Origin: an uncultured Collinsella sp.
Lineage (GTDB): Bacteria; Actinomycetota; Coriobacteriia; Coriobacteriales; Coriobacteriaceae
Length of the DNA stretch: 62,422 nucleotides
Assembly: GCA_900762355.1 (NCBI GenBank)
Contig: CAAFGE010000003.1
Span: 1-62,422, forward strand
Reading direction: 5' to 3'
How positions within the stretch are numbered: position 1 is the stretch's first letter; every line of letters starts with the position of its first letter. Positions 33,736 to 42,916 of this stretch are shown here, one piece after another. A model generated the notes under the pieces. The model was not told the DNA's origin. It searched no databases and saw only the letters and a list, made by a program, of their open reading frames with translations. Position numbers and translations under genes: made by a program.

Positions 33736-36180
33736 GTGAACGCCTTTGACCGCTACGCCCCGTTTATCCAAGACTTCATCTACTCCCACGATTGGGAGAG
33801 CCTACGCTCTATCCAGGTTGCAGCAGCTGATGCCATCTTTAACACGCAAGATAATGTGCTCCTGACGGCATCCACGGCTTCCGGCAAAACCGAGGCAGCC
33901 TTCTTTCCCATCCTGACCGATTTTTGGGAGAACCCGCCCGCAAGCGTGGGCGCCCTCTACATTGGCCCCCTCAAGGCGCTCATCAACGACCAATTCGTCC
34001 GCCTCAACGACCTGTGCGAAGAAGCCGATATCCCCGTCTGGCACTGGCATGGCGATGTCTCGCAATCACACAAGGCCAAACTCATCAAAAAACCGAGCGG
34101 CATCCTACAGATTACGCCCGAGTCGCTCGAGGCGCTCCTGATCCATAAGCACATGGCGATCCCGCGCATGTTTTGCGACCTGCGCTATGTGGTTATCGAC
34201 GAAGTCCATTCGCTCATGCGCGGCGACCGCGGCGGGCAGACGCTCTGTCTTATCGAGCGCCTCTCGCGCATGGCAGGCGTGCAGCCCCGCCGCATTGGCC
34301 TTTCGGCCACCATCGGCGACCCCGAGCGCACGGGCGCCTTTCTCTCGCAGGGAACGGGGCGCGACTGCGTTATCCCCCGCTTTGAGGAACCGCGCCGCGT
34401 GTGGCACATCTCCATGGAGCACTTCTACAACTCGGGCCCCCAGGCTCAGCAACGAGGATTCGTAGGCACAGGTCCACAAGAAGCCGAGGTGCTTGCTTGC
34501 GAGCGTATTGAGACGGCGGCGCCCGCGGCGCTGCCCGCATCCGGACAAGACATGTGCCACAGCGGACAGCTTACACAGGAGGAACACCGTCAACGTCGTG
34601 AGCAGGCGCGGGACAAGGCCGCTCCCAAAGACCGTCGCACTTCCTCGGCCCCCGAGGGCGAAGTCGACATCCCGCGAGCGACCGAGCAGGCGCTTCTCAA
34701 CCCCACCGACACGGCGCCCGACAACGCCGACCCCGGCATGGGCTATATCTTTGAGCATACGCGCGGCCGCAAATGCCTGGTCTTTGCCAACTCGCGCGAG
34801 GAGGCAGAGGCCGTGTGCTCCATGCTGCGCAGCTACTGCGAGAGCCGGCACGAGCCCGACCGTTTTCTCATCCATCACGGCAATCTTTCGGCATCGCTAC
34901 GCGAGACGGCCGAGGAGCTCATGCGCGACGAGGAGCAGACGCAGACAACCGTCACCACCTCTACGTTGGAGCTCGGTATCGATATCGGCCGCCTGGAGCG
35001 CGCCTTCCAGATTGACGCGCCGTTTACCGTCAGCTCCTTTTTGCAGCGCATGGGGCGCACAGGCCGTCGCGATCTTCCGCCCGAGATGTGGTTTGTCATG
35101 CGCGAGGAAGAGCCCGAGCCGCGCACGATGATGCCCGAAACCATTCCCTGGAAGCTCCTGCAGGGTATCGCGCTCGTACAACTCTATCGCAAGGAAAAGT
35201 GGGTCGAGCCACCCGAGCTCGATCGTCTCCCCTACAGCCTGCTCTATCACCAGACTATGTCGACCCTCGCCAGCACCGGCGAGCTCACGCCGGCCGAACT
35301 TGCCCAGCGCGTGCTCACGCTCAGCTATTTCCACCGTGTCTCGGCAGACGATTACCGTGTGCTGCTACGTCACCTCATTAAGATCGACCATATCCAGGTC
35401 ACCGAAGGTGGCGGGCTCATCGTGGGTCTCGCGGGCGAGCGCATCATCAACAACTTTAAGTTCTACGCCGTGTTCCAGGAAAACGAGGAGTTTACCGTCC
35501 GGAGCGAATCGGCTGAGCTGGGCACGATCGTTAATCCGCCCCCGCCCGGTGAGCGCATCGCCATCGCCGGACACTGCTGGATTGTCGAGGAAGTGGACTG
35601 GAAGCGCCACACTGTCTTTGCCACGCAGGTCAAGGGCCGGGTGCCGGCCTACTTTGGCGACTGCCCCGGCGACATTAACACGCATGTGCTCGAGCGCATG
35701 CGCCAAGCGCTCACTGAGCACGCAGTATATCCGTACCTTATGGGTAACGCACGGGCTCGCTTGGCGCAGGCTCGTCATACCGCCGAGATTTCGGGCGCGG
35801 GAACTAAGCCGCTCATCAACCTGGGTGGCGACACCTGGGTGCTCTTCCCCTGGTTGGGCAGCTACGCCTTCCTAGCACTCGAGCGCATGCTTAAAATCAA
35901 ATGCGCCGCTGAGCTGGGCCTTCGCGGACTCGACCCGTCACGCCCGTACTTTATGCAGTTTAAGATGAAGGCCGACGAGGAGACGTTCTTTGAGGTGCTC
36001 GCCGCCGAGGCCGAGAAGGACTTCGATCCCATCGAGCTCGTCTATCCTGGCGAGGTGCCTTACTTTGACCGCTACGACGAGTTTGTTCCCGAAGAGCTCG
36101 TGCGCAAGGGCTTTGCCGAAGGCGTGCTCGACATAGAGGGCATGAAGCAGCGCGTTCACGGCTGGCGCGACCACGCCTAA
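33736..36180 (+). CDS. Lhr/BrxHI-like DEAD/DEAH helicase
   Basis: 814 residues from a GTG start 7 bases after AAAGGAGG (an ATG 14 codons earlier sits before that site). RecA1 has Walker A STASGKTEAAF at ~46-56, YIGPLKALINDQF, DEVH at ~155 and SAT; RecA2 follows with TTSTLELGIDIG and QRMGRTGR. Between them is a low-complexity charged insertion (~245-330, many Gln/Arg/Ala/Pro). The C-terminal ~350 residues carry a winged-helix-like Lhr core. BREX type 2 BrxHI is of this class. It likely remodels DNA for the TerB/ATPase pair. Alternative: a stand-alone repair helicase. Confidence 0.85.
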   Translation: MNAFDRYAPFIQDFIYSHDWESLRSIQVAAADAIFNTQDNVLLTASTASGKTEAAFFPILTDFWENPPASVGALYIGPLKALINDQFVRLNDLCEEADIPVWHWHGDVSQSHKAKLIKKPSGILQITPESLEALLIHKHMAIPRMFCDLRYVVIDEVHSLMRGDRGGQTLCLIERLSRMAGVQPRRIGLSATIGDPERTGAFLSQGTGRDCVIPRFEEPRRVWHISMEHFYNSGPQAQQRGFVGTGPQEAEVLACERIETAAPAALPASGQDMCHSGQLTQEEHRQRREQARDKAAPKDRRTSSAPEGEVDIPRATEQALLNPTDTAPDNADPGMGYIFEHTRGRKCLVFANSREEAEAVCSMLRSYCESRHEPDRFLIHHGNLSASLRETAEELMRDEEQTQTTVTTSTLELGIDIGRLERAFQIDAPFTVSSFLQRMGRTGRRDLPPEMWFVMREEEPEPRTMMPETIPWKLLQGIALVQLYRKEKWVEPPELDRLPYSLLYHQTMSTLASTGELTPAELAQRVLTLSYFHRVSADDYRVLLRHLIKIDHIQVTEGGGLIVGLAGERIINNFKFYAVFQENEEFTVRSESAELGTIVNPPPPGERIAIAGHCWIVEEVDWKRHTVFATQVKGRVPAYFGDCPGDINTHVLERMRQALTEHAVYPYLMGNARARLAQARHTAEISGAGTKPLINLGGDTWVLFPWLGSYAFLALERMLKIKCAAELGLRGLDPSRPYFMQFKMKADEETFFEVLAAEAEKDFDPIELVYPGEVPYFDRYDEFVPEELVRKGFAEGVLDIEGMKQRVHGWRDHA

Positions 36181-36207
36181 GACCAGTCTTTTTTGGGACG
36201 GGGAGAC

Positions 36208-37086
36208 TTACTTGTCGTGAAGGACGGTGCCGAGGAAGTCGGTGTCGAAGGGCACGGCTTCGGCAAAGGCGTAGTCGCCGTCGCTGGCGATGAGCAGGTA
36301 GTTTTCCTCGCCGCTGAACTTCGCATCGCCACATGGGACCACCCAGGCGTGGACGAATACCTCGAGTGCCGTGGCAGCGCAGTCGCGAAGGAACGTCACA
36401 TCGCTCCCCTCGTTTGCGCTCACGATATTGGCCACGTAGATACCCCCGGGGTTCAGGCTGCCCCGCACCAGGCGCAGCGCCTCAACGGTCGCCAGCTCGC
36501 GCACGGGCTCGGCACCGCCAAAGCAGTCGCTCACAACGACGTCGTAGCGACGATGGCCCACGCTCGTCACACCCAGATACGAGCGAGCCTCGGCGGTAAT
36601 CACCCGCAGGCGATCGCCCACCGCGTGCTCCAGTTCATCCAGATAGAACCAACGGCGCGCCAAGCGCGTTATCTCTCCGTCATACTCGATGACGTCCATG
36701 CGCAGGCCCTCGTGCGACATCAGCGCAAACTTGGGATAGGCAAACCCGCCGCCACCTAGCATAAGCATACGGTTGATACCGTGACCATAAGCGTCGCGCA
36801 TCACATCCTCGGCCTCAAACACGTCGTCAAACGCGCGATAGTACGCAAAGACGGGCTCCGCCCAGCGCTCGCCAACGTAACTCGCGCTTTGGTAGACGCC
36901 GCCTTGCACCAATACGCGAACTTCGTCGCCGCCCTCATCGTGCACGCACTTCACACGTGCCAGCCCATTGCGGGTCCTCGCGACCTGCAGACAGGCAGCA
37001 CGAACAGCGACAGCGGCCGCACCAAGCGCCGCGGCTCCCAGAGCAACGCCGGCAACGACGCCGGCAGAAACACTCGGCTTGTTCAT
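36208..37086 (-). CDS. Spermidine-synthase-like SAM-binding protein
   Basis: 292 residues. An N-terminal Ala/Gly/Val-rich hydrophobic segment (VVAGVALGAAALGAAAVAV) may anchor it to the membrane. From ~60 the fold is that of a class I Rossmann enzyme related to SpeE: MLMLGGGGFAYPKF (motif I in altered form), DVIEYDGEITRLAR, YDVVVSDCFGG and VRGSLNPGGIYVAN. Classical SpeE uses GGGDG and a DxxE gatekeeper; here the loop is GGGGFA, so polyamine synthesis is not certain and a methyltransferase role is possible. Its ATG follows the elp3 stop without a gap, so the two are cotranscribed. Confidence 0.75.
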   Translation of the reverse strand: MNKPSVSAGVVAGVALGAAALGAAAVAVRAACLQVARTRNGLARVKCVHDEGGDEVRVLVQGGVYQSASYVGERWAEPVFAYYRAFDDVFEAEDVMRDAYGHGINRMLMLGGGGFAYPKFALMSHEGLRMDVIEYDGEITRLARRWFYLDELEHAVGDRLRVITAEARSYLGVTSVGHRRYDVVVSDCFGGAEPVRELATVEALRLVRGSLNPGGIYVANIVSANEGSDVTFLRDCAATALEVFVHAWVVPCGDAKFSGEENYLLIASDGDYAFAEAVPFDTDFLGTVLHDK

Positions 37087-38994
37087 CTAGAGCTCCTTTT
37101 GCAGATAAAGGCCATGGTCATAAAATCCAAGATGGCGATAGTACTCGCGCGTACCGATCGCGCTGATCACGTTGATGTACGTATAGCCAGCGTCCCGAGC
37201 TATCTGGCACGCACGCTCCACGAGCAAACGTCCCAATCCATGGTGCTGCGCTGCCTGGCCCTGATCGCCCACGCGCGCCGCCATGCCATACACGTGCACC
37301 TCACGAATCATCGCCTCGTCCGGCATCGTCGGCAGCTCGTCCGCATGTGCGGCAACAAAAGCGCGATCGGGCAGCGACAACCGCAAAAAGCCCGCGATCT
37401 TGCCCCGCGGCGTCACCCACTGCAAAAAGCGCTCGTAAGTCACCGGCGTCTCGTACGCTACTTCCTCATCAAGAGATAGCTCATCCAAGTCGGCACCCGC
37501 CGTGCTGATCTCGCGATAGCGAATCTCACGCACCGTCGCACCGTCACCCCGAGCAGCCAGGCGGTTCTCGACGAGCTGACGCAGGTTGGGCTTCTTGTTG
37601 CCCACCATGATGTCATCGGAACTAAAGTCGCGAATCATGCGGCTGATGCGGCAGAATGCCGGCGTCACCACGATGTCATCGGCCAACACATCGAGCAGTT
37701 CTTCCTCGGTATAGGGGCGCCACTCGCCGCGCTCGTAGCAGCCCACCAGGCGCGAGCCCTCGATGAGCGCACACGGGTAGACTTTGACCTCGTCGGGCAT
37801 AAAGGCCCCCTCGGTCATAAAGCGCTCGTAGTCGCGCTTGTCCCCCTCGGGTGTGGCGCCCAGCAAGTTGAGCATAAAATGCGCATGGATCTTAAAGCCA
37901 AACAGGCGCGCAAGCGAAAACGCCCGCTCAATCTGCGCCACCGAAATGCGACGCTCGTTGATATCGAGTAGATGCTGGTCAAGGCTTTGGATGCCCATCT
38001 GTATCTTGGTGCAGCCCAGGCGGCGGATGAGCGTAAGCGCCTGCGGCGTTACGGTATCGGGGCGCGTCTCGATAACGAGTCCCACCACGCGATGCTTCGC
38101 CGTCTCGTTGATGCGCTGCTGACGCTCGAGCTCCTCCATCGTTGCCGTCTGCCACTCGGTGACCTCGCCCCACGGCGTACCGGGGCCGTACAGACGACGC
38201 ACCGCGCGGTTATAGCCGCCCACGGCAGCATCCACACGCTCCTGCTCGTCGGCAACGCCGGCAGCGAGCTTGGCCTCGTCTGTCGCAATGCCGGCAGCCC
38301 GATAGCGCTCGCGACGCTCCGCCACCACCGGCGGCAGCGCATCGGCGGGCGCGTCATCGAGCAGGCGCCCCGCCTCGGCACGGCTGATGCCCGGACGCGC
38401 CAGCATGGGGTTGGCCGCCACGCCGGCCACGGCATCGTCATTGAGCGCACGGAAAAGCTCCGACATAAACCACGTCTGATAGCCTTCCGGGTAGTCGCTC
38501 CAAGTACCGCCGAGCACGATGAGCTCGATCTTATCGGTCGCATGTCCCATCTGCGAAAGCGCCGTCAAACGGGCACTCACCTGCAGATACGGGTCGAAGC
38601 AATTTTGCTCCGCGCGGGCGCACGCCGGCTCAGCGTGCAGATAGCTTTTGGGCATGCGCAGGTCGTTGGGACAAAACAGGCAATCGCCCGAGCACGGCCA
38701 CGGCTTGGTAATAACGGTAATGGTCGCCACGCCCGAAGCCGTGCGGCGCGGCTTCATGCGCAGCACCCGCAGCAGCTGACGCTCCAGCTCGGCATCGACA
38801 TTCCATGCCGACCAACGTGCCGGTTCCTCACGCTTTACCCGCTGGTAAAACGGCAGCAGACGGCGCTTTGCCAGGTCGCGCTTATCGGCACCCTCGCGGC
38901 GTGCCTCGGCATGTATCAGTTTGACGAGCGCCTTGTCGTCCACGGTCTCACCGCGACGCAGGGCCTCGAGTATGTTCAAGATAATCTGTTCCAT
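37087..38994 (-). CDS. elp3: tRNA uridine-34 modification radical SAM/acetyltransferase Elp3
   Basis: 635 residues. The radical SAM core has the cluster cysteines in PWPCSGDCLFCPND (~105-118), HAEPACARAEQNCFDPY and VLGGTWSDYPEGYQ, typical of Elp3; the C-terminal ~130 residues are a GNAT domain (AARVGDQGQAAQHHGLGRLL). Elp3 adds the carboxymethyl group precursor to U34 of tRNA. A start at 38994 gives the usual N-terminus. Stand-alone Elp3 is known in archaea and some bacteria, including this class; no other Elongator subunit is expected. It is the first gene of a two-gene unit with the spermidine-synthase-like gene. Confidence 0.92.
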   Translation of the reverse strand: MEQIILNILEALRRGETVDDKALVKLIHAEARREGADKRDLAKRRLLPFYQRVKREEPARWSAWNVDAELERQLLRVLRMKPRRTASGVATITVITKPWPCSGDCLFCPNDLRMPKSYLHAEPACARAEQNCFDPYLQVSARLTALSQMGHATDKIELIVLGGTWSDYPEGYQTWFMSELFRALNDDAVAGVAANPMLARPGISRAEAGRLLDDAPADALPPVVAERRERYRAAGIATDEAKLAAGVADEQERVDAAVGGYNRAVRRLYGPGTPWGEVTEWQTATMEELERQQRINETAKHRVVGLVIETRPDTVTPQALTLIRRLGCTKIQMGIQSLDQHLLDINERRISVAQIERAFSLARLFGFKIHAHFMLNLLGATPEGDKRDYERFMTEGAFMPDEVKVYPCALIEGSRLVGCYERGEWRPYTEEELLDVLADDIVVTPAFCRISRMIRDFSSDDIMVGNKKPNLRQLVENRLAARGDGATVREIRYREISTAGADLDELSLDEEVAYETPVTYERFLQWVTPRGKIAGFLRLSLPDRAFVAAHADELPTMPDEAMIREVHVYGMAARVGDQGQAAQHHGLGRLLVERACQIARDAGYTYINVISAIGTREYYRHLGFYDHGLYLQKEL

Positions 38995-39013
38995 GCCCCC
39001 ATTGTAAAGGCAA

Positions 39014-39045
39014 AGGCGCCGGAGCCCGTCACGGCTCCGGCGCCT
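39014..39045 (-). terminator. Terminator after the DUF4097 gene
   Basis: AGGCGCCGGAGCC and GGCTCCGGCGCCT pair perfectly over 13 bases around a six-base loop, followed on the minus strand by TTTGCCTTT. Confidence 0.8.
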
Positions 39046-39091
39046 CCATCAAAGAGCGCGGCTATGTTTATCGGTCTTCAATAGCCGTCCG

Positions 39092-39988
39092 TCACTCCGG
39101 ATTGAACGACATGTCACCCGAACCAACCTCGAATCGATACGTGGCAGACTTGTCACCGTTGTCGAATTCATGATTCGGAATGGTCTCACCATCGTAGTCG
39201 AGCGGAAGGAAATCGCTCTCAAAATCGCCGCTGCCCACGGTGAGGCTCGCCTTAAAGCCCGTAGAGTTCGGAACCGTTATCTCAACATCGCCCGAGCCCA
39301 CGCTCACGTCCATTGACTTCGCGGGGGCCTGATAGAGCTCAAACGTCACATCGCCCGAACCGACCTCGGCATTCAGGGTATCGGTCACAGTGCCCGTAAA
39401 CTCAACATCGCCCGAATCCAGCGTTAGATTCAGATCGTGACACGCAATGCCCGCGACCGTCAGGTCGCCCGACCCTACATTCGCTGTTATGCCCACCAGG
39501 TTATCCGCAACCTCGCGCGGCAGTTCGACGGTAACCGTGCGGTCAATCGCACGCTCGTCATCGCAATCGAACTGGCGAATCTTGAGCGTAGAACCCTTGA
39601 TCTCAGCCAGGTTCTGGGTCGCCGCATCGTAAGTGATCGCTCCCTTTGCCACACGGCCGCTTTCGATAACACGCACCGGTCCGCCGGAGACGTGTTTGAC
39701 CTCGACCGTGCCCGACGTCACATCCAGGTCGAGCGACGTGAACGCGTCGGCATCAAAGGTCTCACTCGAAAGCTGCTGAGGTCGGGCGGAATAGTTGCCA
39801 CCATCCGAAATATCATCATCGTCAACTGTGTCATCCAAACCAGACAAGCCGGGGACAATATCGCTAAGCTCCCACGGCCCATCAAAGTGAATCAATGTCC
39901 GTGAAATACCAAAAACAAGCCCGATGATGAGAACAAACGCTCCGATACCAACGCCCAGACGGACCTTGGACTCATGTGAGAGCTTCAT
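39092..39988 (-). CDS. DUF4097 (GIN-like) membrane-anchored protein
   Basis: About 298 residues. One N-terminal membrane helix (VRLGVGIGAFVLIIGLVFGI), an acidic linker (DDTVDDDDISDGG) and an exported beta-helix of repeated units built on GSGDV (six GSGD-type turns such as VGSGDLTV, EVGSGDVTF and VGSGDVEI). This repeated turn is the DUF4097/putative adhesin signature. The function is unknown; it is usually found with envelope regulators. It follows the XRE gene in one operon, with a 1-3 base overlap; ATG at 39988 or 39991. Compare the truncated copy at 1.65 kb. Confidence 0.85.
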   Translation of the reverse strand: MKLSHESKVRLGVGIGAFVLIIGLVFGISRTLIHFDGPWELSDIVPGLSGLDDTVDDDDISDGGNYSARPQQLSSETFDADAFTSLDLDVTSGTVEVKHVSGGPVRVIESGRVAKGAITYDAATQNLAEIKGSTLKIRQFDCDDERAIDRTVTVELPREVADNLVGITANVGSGDLTVAGIACHDLNLTLDSGDVEFTGTVTDTLNAEVGSGDVTFELYQAPAKSMDVSVGSGDVEITVPNSTGFKASLTVGSGDFESDFLPLDYDGETIPNHEFDNGDKSATYRFEVGSGDMSFNPE

Positions 39989-40710
39989 CATTCATCACCT
40001 TCTTTGGCACTCGGCCCAGCGGTGGTCGCGGCAGTCATGTCAGTGTCAACCGCAGCGGAATCATCCTGCACCTGAGTCCTGGCCGCCACCGGCGCAGGCC
40101 CAACCTGGATATCCCCGCGCGCCCAATCGCCATCGAGCGCACGTGCCACCCAGTGATAGATGGGAATCGTAAAGAAGATCAGCGCGCCAAAGGGGCCGGC
40201 ACCAAAGAGGAACATCAGCAAAAAGAACAGCAGCCAACAAACGGCCCAATACGGGAACGACTGGAACGGACCCTTCACCGGAGCCGGACCGGCAGCGCTG
40301 CCGCTCGTCACTTGCGCCGTTGCGGCATTGGCAGCCTGTGCGCTCCAGTTTGCCGCCTGCGCCGCCTTGGCCGCGGCATCGCTCGCCTGCGTTGCTGCCT
40401 CAGTCGCACGCGCCGCCGCCTCGTGGGTGCGGGCGCGCTCTGCCGCCTCGGCCTCGCGCTGGCGGGCACGGTCCTCGTTCTCAAACTCGATATCGTCCTC
40501 GATCTCGTCACTCGGATTGAGCAGCTCGTCCAGGCTCACGCCATAGAGCTTGGCGAGCGAGATCAGATTCTCGGTATCGGGCGAGCTCTCCGCGCGCTCC
40601 CATTTACTGACCGCCTGGCGCGACAGCCCCAGCTTTCGCGCCAGCCCTTCTTGGCTAAAGCCCTTGCTGCGACGAAGGTCGGCGAGCCGCTGCGCAGTTT
40701 CTACATTCAT
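39988..40710 (-). CDS. Membrane-tethered XRE-type regulator
   Basis: 240 residues from an ATG 3 bases after AGGAGGAA. The N-terminal helix-turn-helix (RRSKGFSQEGLARKLGLSRQAVSKWERAE, residues ~11-40) is of the Cro/C1 type. It is followed by an acidic stretch, an alanine-rich coiled-coil-like region (~95-150), and two hydrophobic segments near residues 165-200 (WAVCWLLFFLLMFLFGAG, ALIFFTIPIYHWVA). So the DNA-binding domain is held at the membrane. Such proteins commonly sense the envelope through the next gene; here that is the DUF4097 protein, which it probably controls. Confidence 0.85.
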   Translation of the reverse strand: MNVETAQRLADLRRSKGFSQEGLARKLGLSRQAVSKWERAESSPDTENLISLAKLYGVSLDELLNPSDEIEDDIEFENEDRARQREAEAAERARTHEAAARATEAATQASDAAAKAAQAANWSAQAANAATAQVTSGSAAGPAPVKGPFQSFPYWAVCWLLFFLLMFLFGAGPFGALIFFTIPIYHWVARALDGDWARGDIQVGPAPVAARTQVQDDSAAVDTDMTAATTAGPSAKEGDE

Positions 40711-40977
40711 GGTTCCTCCTATGCTTTTGCCAGCCGTGCCGCCGGACCGTTTTGTTCTTAAGGCGCCTTGCACAGTTAAAAATCTATCCGCCACCGCCAA
40801 AAACATGCCACCTATTCTAGTGAGATTTTTGACAACCGGCGGTTGCGGGCGCATATGAGCTGCGGAAATGTGTCTAAACAGAGCAATGATCCGCCGCTTG
40901 GTTGTCCCCGTTGCGGCGTTAACGGTAGTATGGTCGTACTGTTTATTCCGCACCGCCAACGGAGGGAGTCCCGCGCC

Positions 40978-41850
40978 GTGAACCGCGATTTCGCCTCATC
41001 GCTCATCCAGCTCAACAATACGTTCTATCGCGAGCACTCCGCCTCCTTTTCCGACACACGCCAGGCCCCGTGGCCCGGCTGGGTGCGCACCATGGATATC
41101 GCGCTCGAGCAGCTCGACGTTGCCACCATCGAGCGCCCCGTCCGCGTCTTCGATCTTGCCTGCGGCAACATGCGATTCGAGAACTTTGCCGCCGGCGGCA
41201 CGCTTGCCGCCAAGGGCGTAGATGGCGCGAGCCCCTCGGCAGACGCCAGCTGCCCCTTTGAGTTCTACGGCGTCGACTCGTGCCAGGATCTGGCCATCGA
41301 CGCGCGCGGCCATGCCCTGCGCATCCCCAACTTGCACTTCCAGGAACTCGACGTGCTCGACGCCCTCATGAAGCTCAACCCCGCCGAGACGCCCGACGTG
41401 CTCTTCGACGCGCCACTTGCCGACATCTCGGTCTGCTTTGGTTTTATGCACCACGTGCCCTCGTGCGAGTACCGCGTGCGCGTGCTCGACGCCCTGGTGC
41501 GCCAGACGCGCCCGGGCGGCATCATCGCCATCAGCTTTTGGGAGTTTATGAACGACGAGCGCATGGCGCGCAAAGCCGTTCGCGCCGAGGCCCGCGCCGA
41601 GCTCACCCCACCGTTTGAGGGCTACGACTCCGCACAGTTTGAGGCAGGCGACCACCTCATCGGCTGGCAAAACGACCGCCACGCTTACCGCTATTGCCAT
41701 CACTTTGACGATCAGCAGATCACCGACCTGGTGCGCGGCGTGCGCACATTCTACAAGAGCGGTGAGGTCCCCGTGCGCGAGCTCGAGCGTTTCCACGCCG
41801 ACGGTCGCAGCGGCGAGCTTAATCGCTACGTGATTCTTAAGCGACTGTAG
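40978..41850 (+). CDS. Class I SAM-dependent methyltransferase
   Basis: 290 residues from a GTG start at 40978, 11 bases after GGAGGG; upstream in-frame ATGs have no site. Motif I is FDLACGNMRFENF (~57-70), then GVDSCQDLA for motif II, ICVCFGFMHHVPS-like DISVCFGFMHHVPSCEYR for motif IV and RPGGIIAISFWEF for the later motif. The DLACGNMRF variant is seen in small-molecule methyltransferases of this class. The substrate cannot be inferred. It lies just before trmB but is separated by ~115 bases. Confidence 0.78.
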   Translation: MNRDFASSLIQLNNTFYREHSASFSDTRQAPWPGWVRTMDIALEQLDVATIERPVRVFDLACGNMRFENFAAGGTLAAKGVDGASPSADASCPFEFYGVDSCQDLAIDARGHALRIPNLHFQELDVLDALMKLNPAETPDVLFDAPLADISVCFGFMHHVPSCEYRVRVLDALVRQTRPGGIIAISFWEFMNDERMARKAVRAEARAELTPPFEGYDSAQFEAGDHLIGWQNDRHAYRYCHHFDDQQITDLVRGVRTFYKSGEVPVRELERFHADGRSGELNRYVILKRL

Positions 41851-41967
41851 AAGCCTGCGGTTCATTTTTGAGCCGCGTTATCGCAAAGGGTCAAATTGTG
41901 CCCGTCCCTTCCAACCCATTACCGGAACACACAGTCACGCGTTCCATACTTATGTCCAAGGAGCCTC

Positions 41968-42807
41968 ATGGGAGCCGTCCACGTTCGCACGCCTAAGAAC
42001 TTTGTGCTCGAGGAGCGCCTGAAGCGCTACGCCGACGCCATCGAGACGAGCCCCGAGAACTATGCTGGGCGTTGGCGTGAGGCATGCACACCGGCCGGCA
42101 CCAGGCCCTTTAACCGTCTGCATCTCGATCTGGGCTGCGGCAAAGGAACTTACCTGGTTGAGCGCGCTCGCCGTGAGCCCGATGCCCTCTTTATCGGTAT
42201 GGACCAGGAGCCCATCTGCATTGCCTATGCCGCTCAAAAGATTTGTGAGCAGGAGTTGCCCAACGCGCTCGTGCTACCCCGCGGTGCCGCATCGCTGCCG
42301 AAGCTGTTTGCCACGGGCGAGCTCGATGCCATCACCATCAACTTTCCCACGCCGCAGCCCAAGGCCAAGTACGCCAAAAAGCGACTTGTCCATGTCGACC
42401 ATCTGATGCTCTACCGTCCACTCTTTGCTGCCGGCGCCGCTGTCACGCTGCGCACCGACAGCAAGCCGTTGCGCGACTACGCCCTGGGGCAGTTTGCCGC
42501 GGCCGGCTACGATACGCTTTGGGTGAGCGACGACGTGCGCCGCGACCATCCCGAGCATCCCGAGACCGAGTACGAATGCCGCACGCGCGAGATGGGCGCC
42601 GTCGTCTACGGCATCTGCGCCACACCCGGCGCGGAGCCCACCGAAGAGCAGCTCGCGGCAGGCCGGGCGCAGGAGCAGAGCCTCGCCTGCTATCTGCCCG
42701 ACGATCTCGATGAGCTCACCTACGTGCCCCTCGGCATGGAAGAAGCCGTCGAGAACTTTAAGAACCGCGCCCGCAAAGGCAAGAAGCGCCTGCCGCAAGA
42801 CCACTAG
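41968..42807 (+). CDS. trmB: tRNA (guanine-N7-)-methyltransferase TrmB
   Basis: 279 residues from an ATG 5 bases after AAGGAG. Methylates N7 of G46 in tRNA. Motif I DLGCGKGTYLVE is near ~53-64, with FIGMDQEP, the TINFPTPQPKAKYAKKRLVH segment (the family's FPDPWPKxRHxKRR box in divergent form), and LRTDSKPLRDYAL. The usual DPWPK tryptophan is replaced (PTPQPK). The C-terminal ~60 residues are an extension beyond E. coli TrmB. Overlap with other genes is absent. Confidence 0.85.
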   Translation: MGAVHVRTPKNFVLEERLKRYADAIETSPENYAGRWREACTPAGTRPFNRLHLDLGCGKGTYLVERARREPDALFIGMDQEPICIAYAAQKICEQELPNALVLPRGAASLPKLFATGELDAITINFPTPQPKAKYAKKRLVHVDHLMLYRPLFAAGAAVTLRTDSKPLRDYALGQFAAAGYDTLWVSDDVRRDHPEHPETEYECRTREMGAVVYGICATPGAEPTEEQLAAGRAQEQSLACYLPDDLDELTYVPLGMEEAVENFKNRARKGKKRLPQDH

Positions 42808-42916
42808 CGGCAGCTAGCATCACACGCCCATTTCCTGCATTTTCTCGCGTGCTGGCGCCCCACGCCGCCGCTACGCCATAATGGATGGCGGACAAACACG
42901 AGAGAAAGCAAACCAC

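Noticed and set aside
30577..36180. A complete BREX system
   Set aside because: Only BrxD-like and BrxHI-like genes are present. No PglX methylase, PglZ phosphatase, PglW kinase or BrxC/PglY-like large ATPase is in the flanks.
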